Source: Promethearchaeota archaeon (lineage in GTDB: Archaea > Asgardarchaeota > Lokiarchaeia > Sigynarchaeales > SOKP01). From it: DNA of 64,000 bases. The translations under genes and the position numbers were made by a program. Shown here in pieces: positions 16,910 to 24,835 of the stretch; positions within the stretch are counted from its first letter, which is position 1; the number at the start of each line of letters is the position of its first letter. The DNA lies in contig WJIN01000085.1 in the NCBI GenBank assembly GCA_014730295.1, positions 1 to 64,000 of the forward strand, read 5' to 3'. Under the pieces are notes generated by a model. The model saw only the letters and a program-made list of their open reading frames with translations, searched no databases and was not told the origin of the DNA.

Positions 16910-18022
16910 ATGATCAATGAACTTTTTGTTCTAAATACGGGAGGACAAGTAATATATAGTTGGCATCATGATGAGCAAGAAGAAGATTCAAAAGATGAAC
17001 TGGTGGGGGGGTTTCTCTCGGCATTAAATTCCTTTGCCACGATGGAGCGGGGAGAGGATATTAAATCTCTGAAATTAAAGGAAACGCAGATTATTTTCGA
17101 GCGGTTTGAAGAATTAGAACAACAATTAACGTTTGTTGCCACCACTAAAAGCGAGGAATTAATTGAACTTATCCACTCGATCATACATAAAATTATGGAT
17201 ACATTCACGGCAAAATACAAGGAGAGGCTGGACCGACCATTTGATGGGGATATTACACCATTCAAAAAATTTGATGAAAATATTAATGAAATCTTTATGG
17301 CCTATGGTCTAGATGTATTAGAATCGACAATAGAGAAAATTGATGCCGGGAATTCTCTGAAATCAGTCCTATTTTTGGAGCCTGGTGATGGAGATCTTCT
17401 TTTTATCCATGCAAAACAATATGTAGATAAAGACAAAATGAGTTATCTCATCCCTCTACTCACTAAATCGTCCAAATTACTATATGAAAGAAATCTTAAC
17501 CAACAACTCAATTGGATAATGTTTAATACAATTAAAAATGAAATCTTGCTAATAGAAATTCGAGCCTCCATATTTTTAGTTAAGACCTATGATCTGAAAG
17601 CCACTAGTGCGAATACAAAACAAATATTAGAGATATTTGACGAATCACACGTATCCACCAAAAAATTGAAAAAGCTTGAGAAACAGTTTAGAGATATAAC
17701 CTATTCTGAGAATATTATACAATTTTTCGTCGTAAATTTTGAGGGGAGCATCTTATTCAAACATTTACAGACTAATGAGAGCGAATATGAAAATAACATT
17801 CCTGAAATTATTAGTTTTTTAACCTCTTCTAAAAGAGCGAGTCAAGAAATTTTTAATAGAAATCTGTTGTCTTGTAGTATTGGGGGTGTTTCAACTGTTA
17901 TATTTTGTGTAAATCTAAATAATATTGCCCTTATCGTTATCGGAAATCGTAGAGACTTAGAGAGTTTCGAAATAATCGAAGAAGTCTATATGGATATTTT
18001 AGCTCAACTTAAATCAATTTAA
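16910..18022 (+). CDS. Multi-module longin/roadblock-like protein (Asgard type)
   Basis: Starting at ATG 16910 gives 370 residues beginning MINELFVLNTGGQVIYSW, which is how a longin/profilin-like domain begins; a TTG at 16856 would add 18 residues. The first module (1-140) has the pattern found in many Asgard proteins: a strand with a small loop, GGFLSALNSFA, a strand, then a long helix ending near FDENINEIF. Two further alpha/beta modules follow: about 155-250 (KSVLFLEPGDGDLLFIHAK) and about 265-370 (FFVVNFEGSILFKH). In eukaryotes such folds bind small GTPases (Mon1-Ccz1, Ragulator). A longin-GTPase lies 2.6 kb downstream. Function is inferred from fold-like patterns only. Confidence 0.6.
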   Translation: MINELFVLNTGGQVIYSWHHDEQEEDSKDELVGGFLSALNSFATMERGEDIKSLKLKETQIIFERFEELEQQLTFVATTKSEELIELIHSIIHKIMDTFTAKYKERLDRPFDGDITPFKKFDENINEIFMAYGLDVLESTIEKIDAGNSLKSVLFLEPGDGDLLFIHAKQYVDKDKMSYLIPLLTKSSKLLYERNLNQQLNWIMFNTIKNEILLIEIRASIFLVKTYDLKATSANTKQILEIFDESHVSTKKLKKLEKQFRDITYSENIIQFFVVNFEGSILFKHLQTNESEYENNIPEIISFLTSSKRASQEIFNRNLLSCSIGGVSTVIFCVNLNNIALIVIGNRRDLESFEIIEEVYMDILAQLKSI

Positions 18023-18111
18023 ATTTGGGCTTCAAATAATCTAAAAATGGTATATTAATATTCTGCTTTTCCTTACATTTCTATTAATTTACACACAAAG
18101 GAAATTGCAAA

Positions 18112-19179
18112 ATGCCGCCATTTTGGATGGAAGTTTGGATAGAATTAATGATTTTACAGACGTTTATCGGATACAGTTTTGTTATTGCGAATGCCTGTAT
18201 TGGATTGGCTAATATAAAAGATTTGAACTTGATGAAAGGAAATCTTCGATTGGTAAAAGCCCATAAATGGTTTGGAAGGATCGAAGGTATAATTTTTTTC
18301 GCGATTGTTGGTCAGTGCCTTTATATGTTTGCTCAGCACGTTCTCGAGGGTGATCCTAATTTATATCGACCCTCAGGAATATGGTCTCATGCATGGTTTG
18401 GTGGATTTTTAGCATTGGTGCTTGTATCTACAAAATTGATTATTGCAAAATTTAGAAAGGATGAAATTTACAATTACGGACATATTCTCGGTCCAATAGG
18501 TGTTATCGGATGGAGTATATCCCACTGGACAAGTTTATATAATTTCTATTTTGTTGTATATCCGGGATTTACGAGATCTGTGATTGTGGTACCGCCGAAT
18601 ATCATTTGGACAGGTATAATCCCCTTTATCATCGGATTTGTTCTCTTTTTAATTGTGATGAACCAAACTCGAGAGCCAACAAAAGAGAAGGATAGGTTCT
18701 CTATTAATCAAATTGCTTTTATCTTACATGGTATTACCTTCGGCTATGAACGCTCAGCGAAAGAGCTTCTTGGTAAACCTGCGCTGTATAAATATGTCGT
18801 ACCAGAGACTTATGAATTTATTGAGCGAATGATGAGCATGTCAGGATTCGATATGAAAAAGCTGGAACGCATGAGCTTAAACGATGCGATGAAGGAATTT
18901 TCAAAAATGGCCGAAAAGATCGAAATGGCCGAAAAAATAAAAATCAAATGGAAATCGGAAGATACCTTTACAATTGAATCTATTAATTGTTCGACCGCCA
19001 GAGTGAGAAGTGTTATGAATGAACAAGAACTGGAAGATGCGGTATGTCCATGGGCTCTTTTTAGCGCGTCAATAGTAAACAAACTGACGGGCAAGGAGTT
19101 AGCAATAAAACCTTCCAAATTTAATGAGATCGGAGCGATTACGGAATTGAAAATACTCGAACAAAAAGAAAAGTCTTAA
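18112..19179 (+). CDS. Membrane protein with cytochrome b561-like N terminus and V4R-like C terminus
   Basis: The 355-residue protein has about five transmembrane helices in its first 190 residues, with histidines at or near the helices (HKWFGR, HAWFGG, HILGP, SHWTS). These could be haem b ligands as in cytochrome b561-type proteins. The soluble C-terminal half (about 200-355) ends with a pattern of strand, CPWALFSASIV, NKLTGKEL and a final strand, recalling the V4R/hydrocarbon-binding fold, though only weakly. A redox-linked membrane sensor is one reading. It follows the longin-like gene by 89 bases in the same direction. Confidence 0.55.
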   Translation: MPPFWMEVWIELMILQTFIGYSFVIANACIGLANIKDLNLMKGNLRLVKAHKWFGRIEGIIFFAIVGQCLYMFAQHVLEGDPNLYRPSGIWSHAWFGGFLALVLVSTKLIIAKFRKDEIYNYGHILGPIGVIGWSISHWTSLYNFYFVVYPGFTRSVIVVPPNIIWTGIIPFIIGFVLFLIVMNQTREPTKEKDRFSINQIAFILHGITFGYERSAKELLGKPALYKYVVPETYEFIERMMSMSGFDMKKLERMSLNDAMKEFSKMAEKIEMAEKIKIKWKSEDTFTIESINCSTARVRSVMNEQELEDAVCPWALFSASIVNKLTGKELAIKPSKFNEIGAITELKILEQKEKS

Positions 19180-19293
19180 ACAAAATTCTTAATTTTTTCT
19201 TTATCTTTTTCTAAGATTCCTATTCATATAATCAGCTAATTCTTGATCTTCATCAAAATATTAGAAAAAAATAGGAAAAAATCAAAAATAGAA

Positions 19294-19452
19294 TTATTCT
19301 TCTTTTTTCATTTTAACTTGATTTCTCTGAACTCCAACTTCTCGGTTAGGAGGAATTGGTTTCGCGCAATTGTCTTGTTTCGCTTGATTTGCTTTGAGAT
19401 CTCTCTCAAGCATCTCTTCTATTTCTTCATCTGTTAAATCTTCTCTTGACAT
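19294..19452 (-). CDS. Small charged protein (52 aa), unknown
   Basis: An ATG-to-TAA frame of 52 codons on the minus strand starts MSREDLTDEEIEEMLERDLK and continues with Gln, Asn, Pro and Lys-rich residues and one Cys. A good ribosome site (GGTGAT) lies about nine bases before the ATG. The N-terminal half should form an acidic amphipathic helix. The composition is protein-like and the site is strong, so I consider it real, although I know no family. It lies downstream of the ferredoxin-thioredoxin reductase gene in the same direction. Confidence 0.6.
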   Translation of the reverse strand: MSREDLTDEEIEEMLERDLKANQAKQDNCAKPIPPNREVGVQRNQVKMKKEE

Positions 19453-19614
19453 ATTACTAAATCACCATTTTAGATATAAAAAAATTGATATTATAAAATA
19501 TTGGTCTTCAGATCAGATTTGGGACCAGAAGCTCAATTATTTTTAAAGATCTGAATTATAGATTTATATTTCAAAATTTAAAAAAATTAAGAAAAAAGGG
19601 TAAAAAATCTCACC

Positions 19615-19995
19615 TTAATCGACTTGTTCATTCATATACTCTAAAACGGCATTTTCCTTTTCTATGGGACGACGTTCAGGTATCTGAACGAATTTTCTGT
19701 CATATCTCTCGTAATAGTCGGGGCTTAGAAAAAGATTACAATAACAAGTTCCATACTCCTCGATATCGGGAGGCGAATATTCACATGGACATATAAGATC
19801 TCTGTCTAAATCTCTCTTTCCGCACGCGAATCGGCAGGGACATGACTGATATCCATATTTCTTCTTATTTTCAACTAAACCTTCGAGTAAATCATTTAAA
19901 GTTTCCTCATCTTTTTGAAGAATCCAGCCATTTCTCTCGCATATGACATCGCAATATTTTTTCATTCCTTCCTTACTCTCTAAATTAAAACTCAC
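19615..19995 (-). CDS. Ferredoxin-thioredoxin reductase catalytic (beta) chain
   Basis: The 126-residue protein carries the diagnostic cysteine pattern of the FTR catalytic subunit: CPCRFAC, then CPCEY, then TCYCNLF, with the [4Fe-4S] cluster next to a redox-active disulfide. It takes electrons from ferredoxin and reduces a thioredoxin- or glutaredoxin-like partner. The partner is very probably the glutaredoxin-like protein encoded directly upstream (11-base gap, same operon). As in other archaea, no variable alpha chain is seen. Confidence 0.93.
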   Translation of the reverse strand: MSFNLESKEGMKKYCDVICERNGWILQKDEETLNDLLEGLVENKKKYGYQSCPCRFACGKRDLDRDLICPCEYSPPDIEEYGTCYCNLFLSPDYYERYDRKFVQIPERRPIEKENAVLEYMNEQVD

Positions 19996-20006
19996 GTTAA
20001 TCCACC

Positions 20007-20348
20007 CTATCCTTCTAATAATTCCTCGTATTTATTGGGATTATATCCTACAACGGCTTCCCCGTCACATATTAAAAATGGATAAGAAATTCTGTCACTA
20101 TAACTATTTCTCAAAAATTTTAGAATTTGTGCCTTATTATCTGGGTCTATTTGGTCAACATCTACATATCTGAAGGCAACATCGTGTTCTTTCATATAGC
20201 GCTTGAACTTCTTACACCATTGACATGTAGAAAGCGTAAAAGCCATCATATCTTTTTTATCGTTCTCCCCTTCAACTTTGGTTGCTAATTCTTCTATATA
20301 TTCGGGAAATTCCATTTTTTCCATACCATTCTCACCAGATTGAATCAT
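20007..20348 (-). CDS. Glutaredoxin/NrdH-like thiol-redox protein
   Basis: The 113-residue protein has a thioredoxin fold with the active site TCQWCKKF, a YVDVD strand, and the cis-proline loop ISYPFLICDGEAVVGYN, typical of NrdH/glutaredoxin proteins. The N-terminal 35 residues are charged and form an extension. It is first in an operon with ferredoxin-thioredoxin reductase, so the likely electron path is ferredoxin to FTR to this protein to target disulfides. Confidence 0.88.
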   Translation of the reverse strand: MIQSGENGMEKMEFPEYIEELATKVEGENDKKDMMAFTLSTCQWCKKFKRYMKEHDVAFRYVDVDQIDPDNKAQILKFLRNSYSDRISYPFLICDGEAVVGYNPNKYEELLEG

Positions 20349-20594
20349 TTTTTATTAGCCTTTTTTGTTTTATAAAAATATAAGTTCTAAGCTATTTACT
20401 CAAATAAGTATTATTCATGAGTGAATAGTAGACTTCTTTAAAAGAACAAAATTGCCTAATTTTATTAAAGATAGTCTTTATAAAATATGCATAGAGCTAA
20501 TGAGTTTTTTTCCAATTCAATCAAGAACTCATCTTGATCTTTTAAAATATAAAATATAAATTATTTGCCTCAAAAGGTTTATTTACTCTTAGAC

Positions 20595-21632
20595 ATGCCG
20601 CTCACAGAAATTCTCTGCATAAGTTATTTTGACAGAATTATAGGTCCCAACACCTTTCATTGTAATGCAGAATTATCGAATCGTGAGGACTTTCCTGATT
20701 TGGGAAGAATTCTTGATTTTAATAATGAAGAAGGAACATTCATATTTGCCTTTCGGAAATACCAAACGGTTAACCACATTTTCTATTTGGAAAGTGAATA
20801 TGCGAGGGGAGGGAAAGATCTGCTGATGATTTCTTATATGATTCGAGCTGCATATTTCAAATCCGAAATTTCTGATATTTATCGCTATTTAGAAGCGAAA
20901 ACCCCCATTTTAGAAGAATTTGCCTCTGAATTACAACAATTAGAAGATTTCTCACGAATATTGAACCAAAATAAGGATATTGAGAATCAGCAAAATTTAA
21001 TTTCGTTGGGAAACAAACATTTCCAAAAAAAGTTTATAAATCTATTTGATTCCTATTTTAAAACCTTGTGCATGAAGGAGGGTCCTTTCCTCAAGAGATC
21101 AAAAGACGAGCTAAAAAAAGTATTCATCTTTGGAGCAGATCATGCAGGAAAAACGACATTCCTTAAAAATATTGAAGCAATGCAATTTCATAGTCAAGAT
21201 GACAGCGGATTAGGCACCCAAATTTTAGAAGTGGTAATTGACAATATGGAAATTTTGATGGAAGAATGTATTGATAATCAATTTAAATGTGAACAATGCA
21301 GAAGAAGCAATAGGTGTATCAACAAGGCACAAGGCTTTATACTCATATTTAATGTATCTGATAAACAATCTATTATTGATGCTAAGGAACGCTTTAAAAT
21401 TATTGTAAAAAAAATTTGTAATCATGAGATTGAGGATACCATCCCAATACTCATTATTGGTAATAAATTTACCTACCACGAAGAAGTCTCCGAAGAGATA
21501 GTAAATGATACCTTTCAAATTGATCAAATAAACGATTGCGATGTTATAATTGAATATTTTCCCGTAAATTTGTTAAATAATGACAAAAAAACTCTGGAAG
21601 CACTCCGATGGTTCATTAGAAATATCATATAG
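20595..21632 (+). CDS. Longin-like domain fused to a divergent small GTPase with a Cys cluster
   Basis: The ATG at 20595 gives 345 residues beginning MPLTEILCISYFDRIIGP, a natural longin-type start; a TTG at 20565 would add ten. The longin-like part (1-115) has a linker helix after it. The GTPase domain begins near residue 172 with the P-loop GADHAGKTT (Gly180). The switch II motif DxxG, normally in a WDxxGQ context, is absent. In its place is a C-x6-C-x2-C-x5-C cluster (Cys225 to Cys241), then the FILIFNVSD strand. The G4 motif is NKFT, not NKxD. It is probably a signalling or scaffolding protein with altered nucleotide binding. AT-rich TATA-like sequence lies about 40 bases upstream. Confidence 0.82.
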   Translation: MPLTEILCISYFDRIIGPNTFHCNAELSNREDFPDLGRILDFNNEEGTFIFAFRKYQTVNHIFYLESEYARGGKDLLMISYMIRAAYFKSEISDIYRYLEAKTPILEEFASELQQLEDFSRILNQNKDIENQQNLISLGNKHFQKKFINLFDSYFKTLCMKEGPFLKRSKDELKKVFIFGADHAGKTTFLKNIEAMQFHSQDDSGLGTQILEVVIDNMEILMEECIDNQFKCEQCRRSNRCINKAQGFILIFNVSDKQSIIDAKERFKIIVKKICNHEIEDTIPILIIGNKFTYHEEVSEEIVNDTFQIDQINDCDVIIEYFPVNLLNNDKKTLEALRWFIRNII

Positions 21633-21693
21633 ATTCCGTTAAAATTAACTTCAAATAATTTATAATTTCTTTATATTTTTCTCGATAAACTTC

Positions 21694-22155
21694 TCATTTT
21701 TTTTCTACCATGGGATCGGGAGATCTCCATTTAGCATAATAATCTTGGTATTTACCTAATAATTCATTCGGGTCTAATTTTTCCCCTTCTTGAATCGCTT
21801 GAATCGCCTTTAGAATGATTTCTGTTTGTAATAGTTGAAATTCTTGGTTTTTTATATCACTTGTAGTGAGAAATCTTTGCGCGATTTCGTTTGATTTGAG
21901 TGTATCCATTGTATTAATATTGTAAACATCCATAAAATAGCCAATAATGTACGCGAAAAAGAGAAGTACTGGAAATGCGATAATAAGCATCCAAAAAGTA
22001 ATTTTAAATGCCAATGAGATGAGCGAAATCGCGCTCACGGTCGATACTGCGATTGAGTAATACGATTGCCCCGCTTTTAATCGTGAAAGCTGTTTTCCGA
22101 TGAATTGGGCGGTTTTTACTCTTTTAACTAAATTAGATCTTTTCAATTTTATCAT
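21694..22155 (-). CDS. Small membrane protein of unknown function
   Basis: The 153-residue protein has a basic N terminus (MIKLKRSNLVKRVK), two transmembrane helices (about 36-52 and 54-76) and a soluble C-terminal region of about 75 residues predicted mostly helical (LLQTEIILKAIQAIQEGEKL). The C-terminal helix and following PNELLGKYQDYY resemble short-C-terminal (SHOCT-like) oligomerisation tails, but this is weak. A GAAGGTGA ribosome site precedes the ATG. It is convergent with the longin-GTPase. Confidence 0.65.
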   Translation of the reverse strand: MIKLKRSNLVKRVKTAQFIGKQLSRLKAGQSYYSIAVSTVSAISLISLAFKITFWMLIIAFPVLLFFAYIIGYFMDVYNINTMDTLKSNEIAQRFLTTSDIKNQEFQLLQTEIILKAIQAIQEGEKLDPNELLGKYQDYYAKWRSPDPMVEKK

Positions 22156-22223
22156 AAATTCACCTTCTCTTATAGCAAATTTCTATTTTTTTAATAGTTT
22201 TTAGTAATATCAATCTAAAAAAT

Positions 22224-22319
22224 CTAGTCATTATTTAATTTCTTAAAGAGAGCAAGAGATGTAAAATCTCTATCTGGGTTTTTCTGAGAATTTAAAAGAA
22301 GAAATATACGTATAATCAT
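22224..22319 (-). CDS. Possible short upstream peptide (31 aa)
   Basis: An ATG-to-TAG frame of 31 codons begins MIIRIFLLLNSQKNPDRDF and is preceded by an unusually strong ribosome site (GGTGGAGG, six bases before ATG). It lies 68 bases upstream of the membrane protein gene at 21694-22155 in the same direction. It could be a leader or a small membrane-associated peptide, or the remnant of a longer gene. Short length makes it uncertain. Confidence 0.3.
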   Translation of the reverse strand: MIIRIFLLLNSQKNPDRDFTSLALFKKLNND

Positions 22320-22397
22320 ATTTTTTCCTCCACCTAATCAGTAAAATTTTTAATGGAATGTAATTGATATAAGATAATTCATATTACAAAATTTTCG

Positions 22398-22916
22398 GTG
22401 AGAAAAATATCAGCTGGTAAATATTTGGCAATAGTGGCTGCTTTACTAACAATCTTAGGCTCCTATTTGTTTGCTATGTACGAAGGATTGGCTCCAGATT
22501 CGGTTGCGTCCGCTATTGGACTTTTTCAAGGAATAACTACGACTTTTGAAAATGTGAGCTCTTATAGCGCCGCATTGGGTGGTGAATGGGTAGCCTATAC
22601 CTTAATTATTCTTATGATTATTTTTGCTATTTCTGGAATTTTTCAATTGATTGGCATAAAGAGTAGAGCAGTTATTTTGATCTTCTCTTTATTTCCGTTA
22701 GGGATTGGGATAATTGTAGTTTTGGATATGTTGATGTCTTTAGATACAGCTCAGATAAACTATATGCTAATTCTTTTAACGGAAAAACCAATTATTGAGG
22801 GCGCAATTCCGTTTTATCTGGATTTAGGTGGTGTTGGATTAGGATCATATTTGGTGATTGCCGGAGGATTTATAGGAATAATCAGTGGAATACTCCCAAG
22901 GGAAGAATATTATTAA
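22398..22916 (+). CDS. Four-TM membrane protein of unknown function
   Basis: The 172-residue protein starts at GTG 22398 with MRKISAGKYLAIVAALLTIL. It has four hydrophobic segments (about 7-26, 66-86, 91-111 and 143-165), with a soluble loop between the first and second. The N-terminal basic motif followed by a Gly/Ala-rich first helix is a pattern I associate with short Asgard membrane proteins. No catalytic residues are seen. The gene stands alone. Confidence 0.65.
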   Translation: MRKISAGKYLAIVAALLTILGSYLFAMYEGLAPDSVASAIGLFQGITTTFENVSSYSAALGGEWVAYTLIILMIIFAISGIFQLIGIKSRAVILIFSLFPLGIGIIVVLDMLMSLDTAQINYMLILLTEKPIIEGAIPFYLDLGGVGLGSYLVIAGGFIGIISGILPREEYY

Positions 22917-23083
22917 ATCCCATTTTTTCTTTTTCTATTCGATGAGAGGAAGTGTTTATTATTTCTAATTTCCCCTCTTGTATCTGAATTTTATAATTTA
23001 AAATCTGAAAATTTAATATTTCCTTATAATATCAAAAGCATAATAGAAAAAAAGAAATATTATAGTATAAGAGGTATTGATAT

Positions 23084-23377
23084 ATGACCGAAATGAAGCT
23101 CCCAATAATAGTAACAAAGGAAGATTGCCACAGGTGTCATGAACTGAAGGAATGGCTTAATGAAAATGATGTGAAATATATTGAGCAAGACATAAATGAT
23201 GAAAAGTTTGTGAATCAGCTTCTACAAGATAAAAACTTCGTCCAGACGTTCTGCGATGCCGATGAGTGTATTGTGAACACTCCCGTTGTAATTATGGATG
23301 GAAGTTACTATTTCAAAGAACTCTGGTCTCAGACGGGACTACGCAAAAATAAAGCAGAAGAGATGTTTTTGGACTAA
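23084..23377 (+). CDS. Glutaredoxin-like protein
   Basis: The 97-residue protein has a thioredoxin fold with active site EDCHRCHELK near residue 15, a YIEQDIND strand, and the cis-Pro loop NTPVVIMDGSYYF. Two extra cysteines (FCDADEC, about residues 60-65) lie between, as in some glutaredoxin-like proteins that bind metal. A GAGGT ribosome site precedes the ATG. It stands alone and may work with the disulfide oxidoreductase and FTR systems encoded nearby. Confidence 0.82.
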   Translation: MTEMKLPIIVTKEDCHRCHELKEWLNENDVKYIEQDINDEKFVNQLLQDKNFVQTFCDADECIVNTPVVIMDGSYYFKELWSQTGLRKNKAEEMFLD

Positions 23378-23454
23378 AAATCTATTTTTCTTTTTCTCAT
23401 TTTCTTTTAATTTGTTTTAAATTTGAACTCTTGAATGAATACGAGAAAATTGAC

Positions 23455-24645
23455 TTATTCTATGCTTTTCATAAATCTTTTTTTAATCTCAATATTTGAA
23501 AGAGGGATGGTAGGAACCTTCTCAAACGTTTCTGTAAGTAAAATATGAAATAAATGTGGTCCATTATTCTTTAACGCTATTGTTAATTTTTCTTGTATTT
23601 CGGATGGTTTAGAAACAGTAAATATCTTTTCCTTAGGGAAGCCATATACTTGAGCCACGCCACTAATATTTATAGAGTCTTTAGCATAGGTATCCGTATT
23701 GCCCGTAGATCCGTACACCCCATTGTCTAGTACGATCAATATAAAATTTTTAGGCGCGTATTGGGCTACGAGTGATAACGATGATGCATTCATCAATATT
23801 CCTCCATCTCCTTCAAAACAAATGACTTTTTGGTTTCTTTCTGAAACTCCTAAAGCAAATCCAAGACCCACCATATAACTTTGACTAAGAGAGGAGGTTA
23901 GATAAAAATTCCGATCGCGGTCGTGAATATCACATAATTCCCTACTAGGGTGTCCAATATTTGAAAGCACAAACTCATCATGAAGATTATTAAGAATAAT
24001 TTCAATAGCGTTATATCGACTAATCTCTGGTGAAATTTCAACCGCGTCGATTTTTTGTTGCTGATATCTCCTAACTATTTTACTTTCATTCTTAATTCTT
24101 TCAGGAGGATTTGTATAATTTGGTTTGACCAGTAAAGCGATGCTGTATCCTTTCTCATACTCTACCAACAGTTCGTTAAATTTTTTAAGATCAGAGACGT
24201 TCTCTATTTCGCAATATTTTATATCAGCTAATTCTAAAAGGTCTGGAGTTTTACTACCCATGGGCTTCTGTGCTTCAATCTTTTCTCCATTTATCCCTCG
24301 ATGGCTGATAATATACAGATTAGGGATTTTATAAGAGCCTTTCATTTGGCTATTGAACGAGAACAATTGCCCCAACATATTTCCTAAGCCCTGATTTTGT
24401 AAAACCATCGCGGTTTTTCGACCGCTCATATATGCCCCAGCACTTAACGCTACGCCGCTCTCTTCCCGAACTAATGGAATGTGAAGCAAGGTATTTCCGT
24501 TTTCGCATTCATGAGTTTTATGAAGCCTCTCTAATTCATTAATAAGATGAATGTTGTAAGAACAGGGAAGGCTACCAAAAAAATCAAATGAATTCTCTAA
24601 GCATTTTTCGAGTATTTTTGAATATACATCCATAATATTTCTCAA
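23455..24645 (-). CDS. comDE: Sulfopyruvate decarboxylase, fused alpha and beta parts (ComDE)
   Basis: The 396-residue protein is a thiamine-diphosphate enzyme. The N-terminal half fits ComD: FFGSLPCSYN, HIPLVREESGVALSAGAY, QNQGLGNMLGQL and ISHRGINGEKIEAQKPMGS. The C-terminal half fits ComE: SNIGHPSRELCDI, the ThDP/Mg motif GDGGILMNASSL, and LDNGVYGSTGNTDTY. It converts sulfopyruvate to sulfoacetaldehyde, a step of coenzyme M synthesis. The alternative, phosphonopyruvate decarboxylase, is less likely because the EKIEAQKPMG segment follows ComD. It stands alone, with no other com gene in the window. Confidence 0.8.
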   Translation of the reverse strand: MRNIMDVYSKILEKCLENSFDFFGSLPCSYNIHLINELERLHKTHECENGNTLLHIPLVREESGVALSAGAYMSGRKTAMVLQNQGLGNMLGQLFSFNSQMKGSYKIPNLYIISHRGINGEKIEAQKPMGSKTPDLLELADIKYCEIENVSDLKKFNELLVEYEKGYSIALLVKPNYTNPPERIKNESKIVRRYQQQKIDAVEISPEISRYNAIEIILNNLHDEFVLSNIGHPSRELCDIHDRDRNFYLTSSLSQSYMVGLGFALGVSERNQKVICFEGDGGILMNASSLSLVAQYAPKNFILIVLDNGVYGSTGNTDTYAKDSINISGVAQVYGFPKEKIFTVSKPSEIQEKLTIALKNNGPHLFHILLTETFEKVPTIPLSNIEIKKRFMKSIE

Positions 24646-24835
24646 TTGACCGGGTTTAATAACTATTTTTTAAAATGAAGTCTAATTTTTTATCTTTATT
24701 GTTGCTAAAAATGAGTATTTACACGGAAAGAAGGAATGATTTTATATCTTAACAATATTTTAGTTTCTCTTGAGATTCTTAAATTACTTTAGATAAATGA
24801 TAAGATAATTATTGAATGGAATTTTTTGATACACG

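Noticed and set aside
19243..19437. Plus-strand frame of 64 codons
   Set aside because: It is rich in Phe/Leu/Ile with no ribosome site and lies opposite the minus-strand 52-residue gene, which has a good site and sensible composition.
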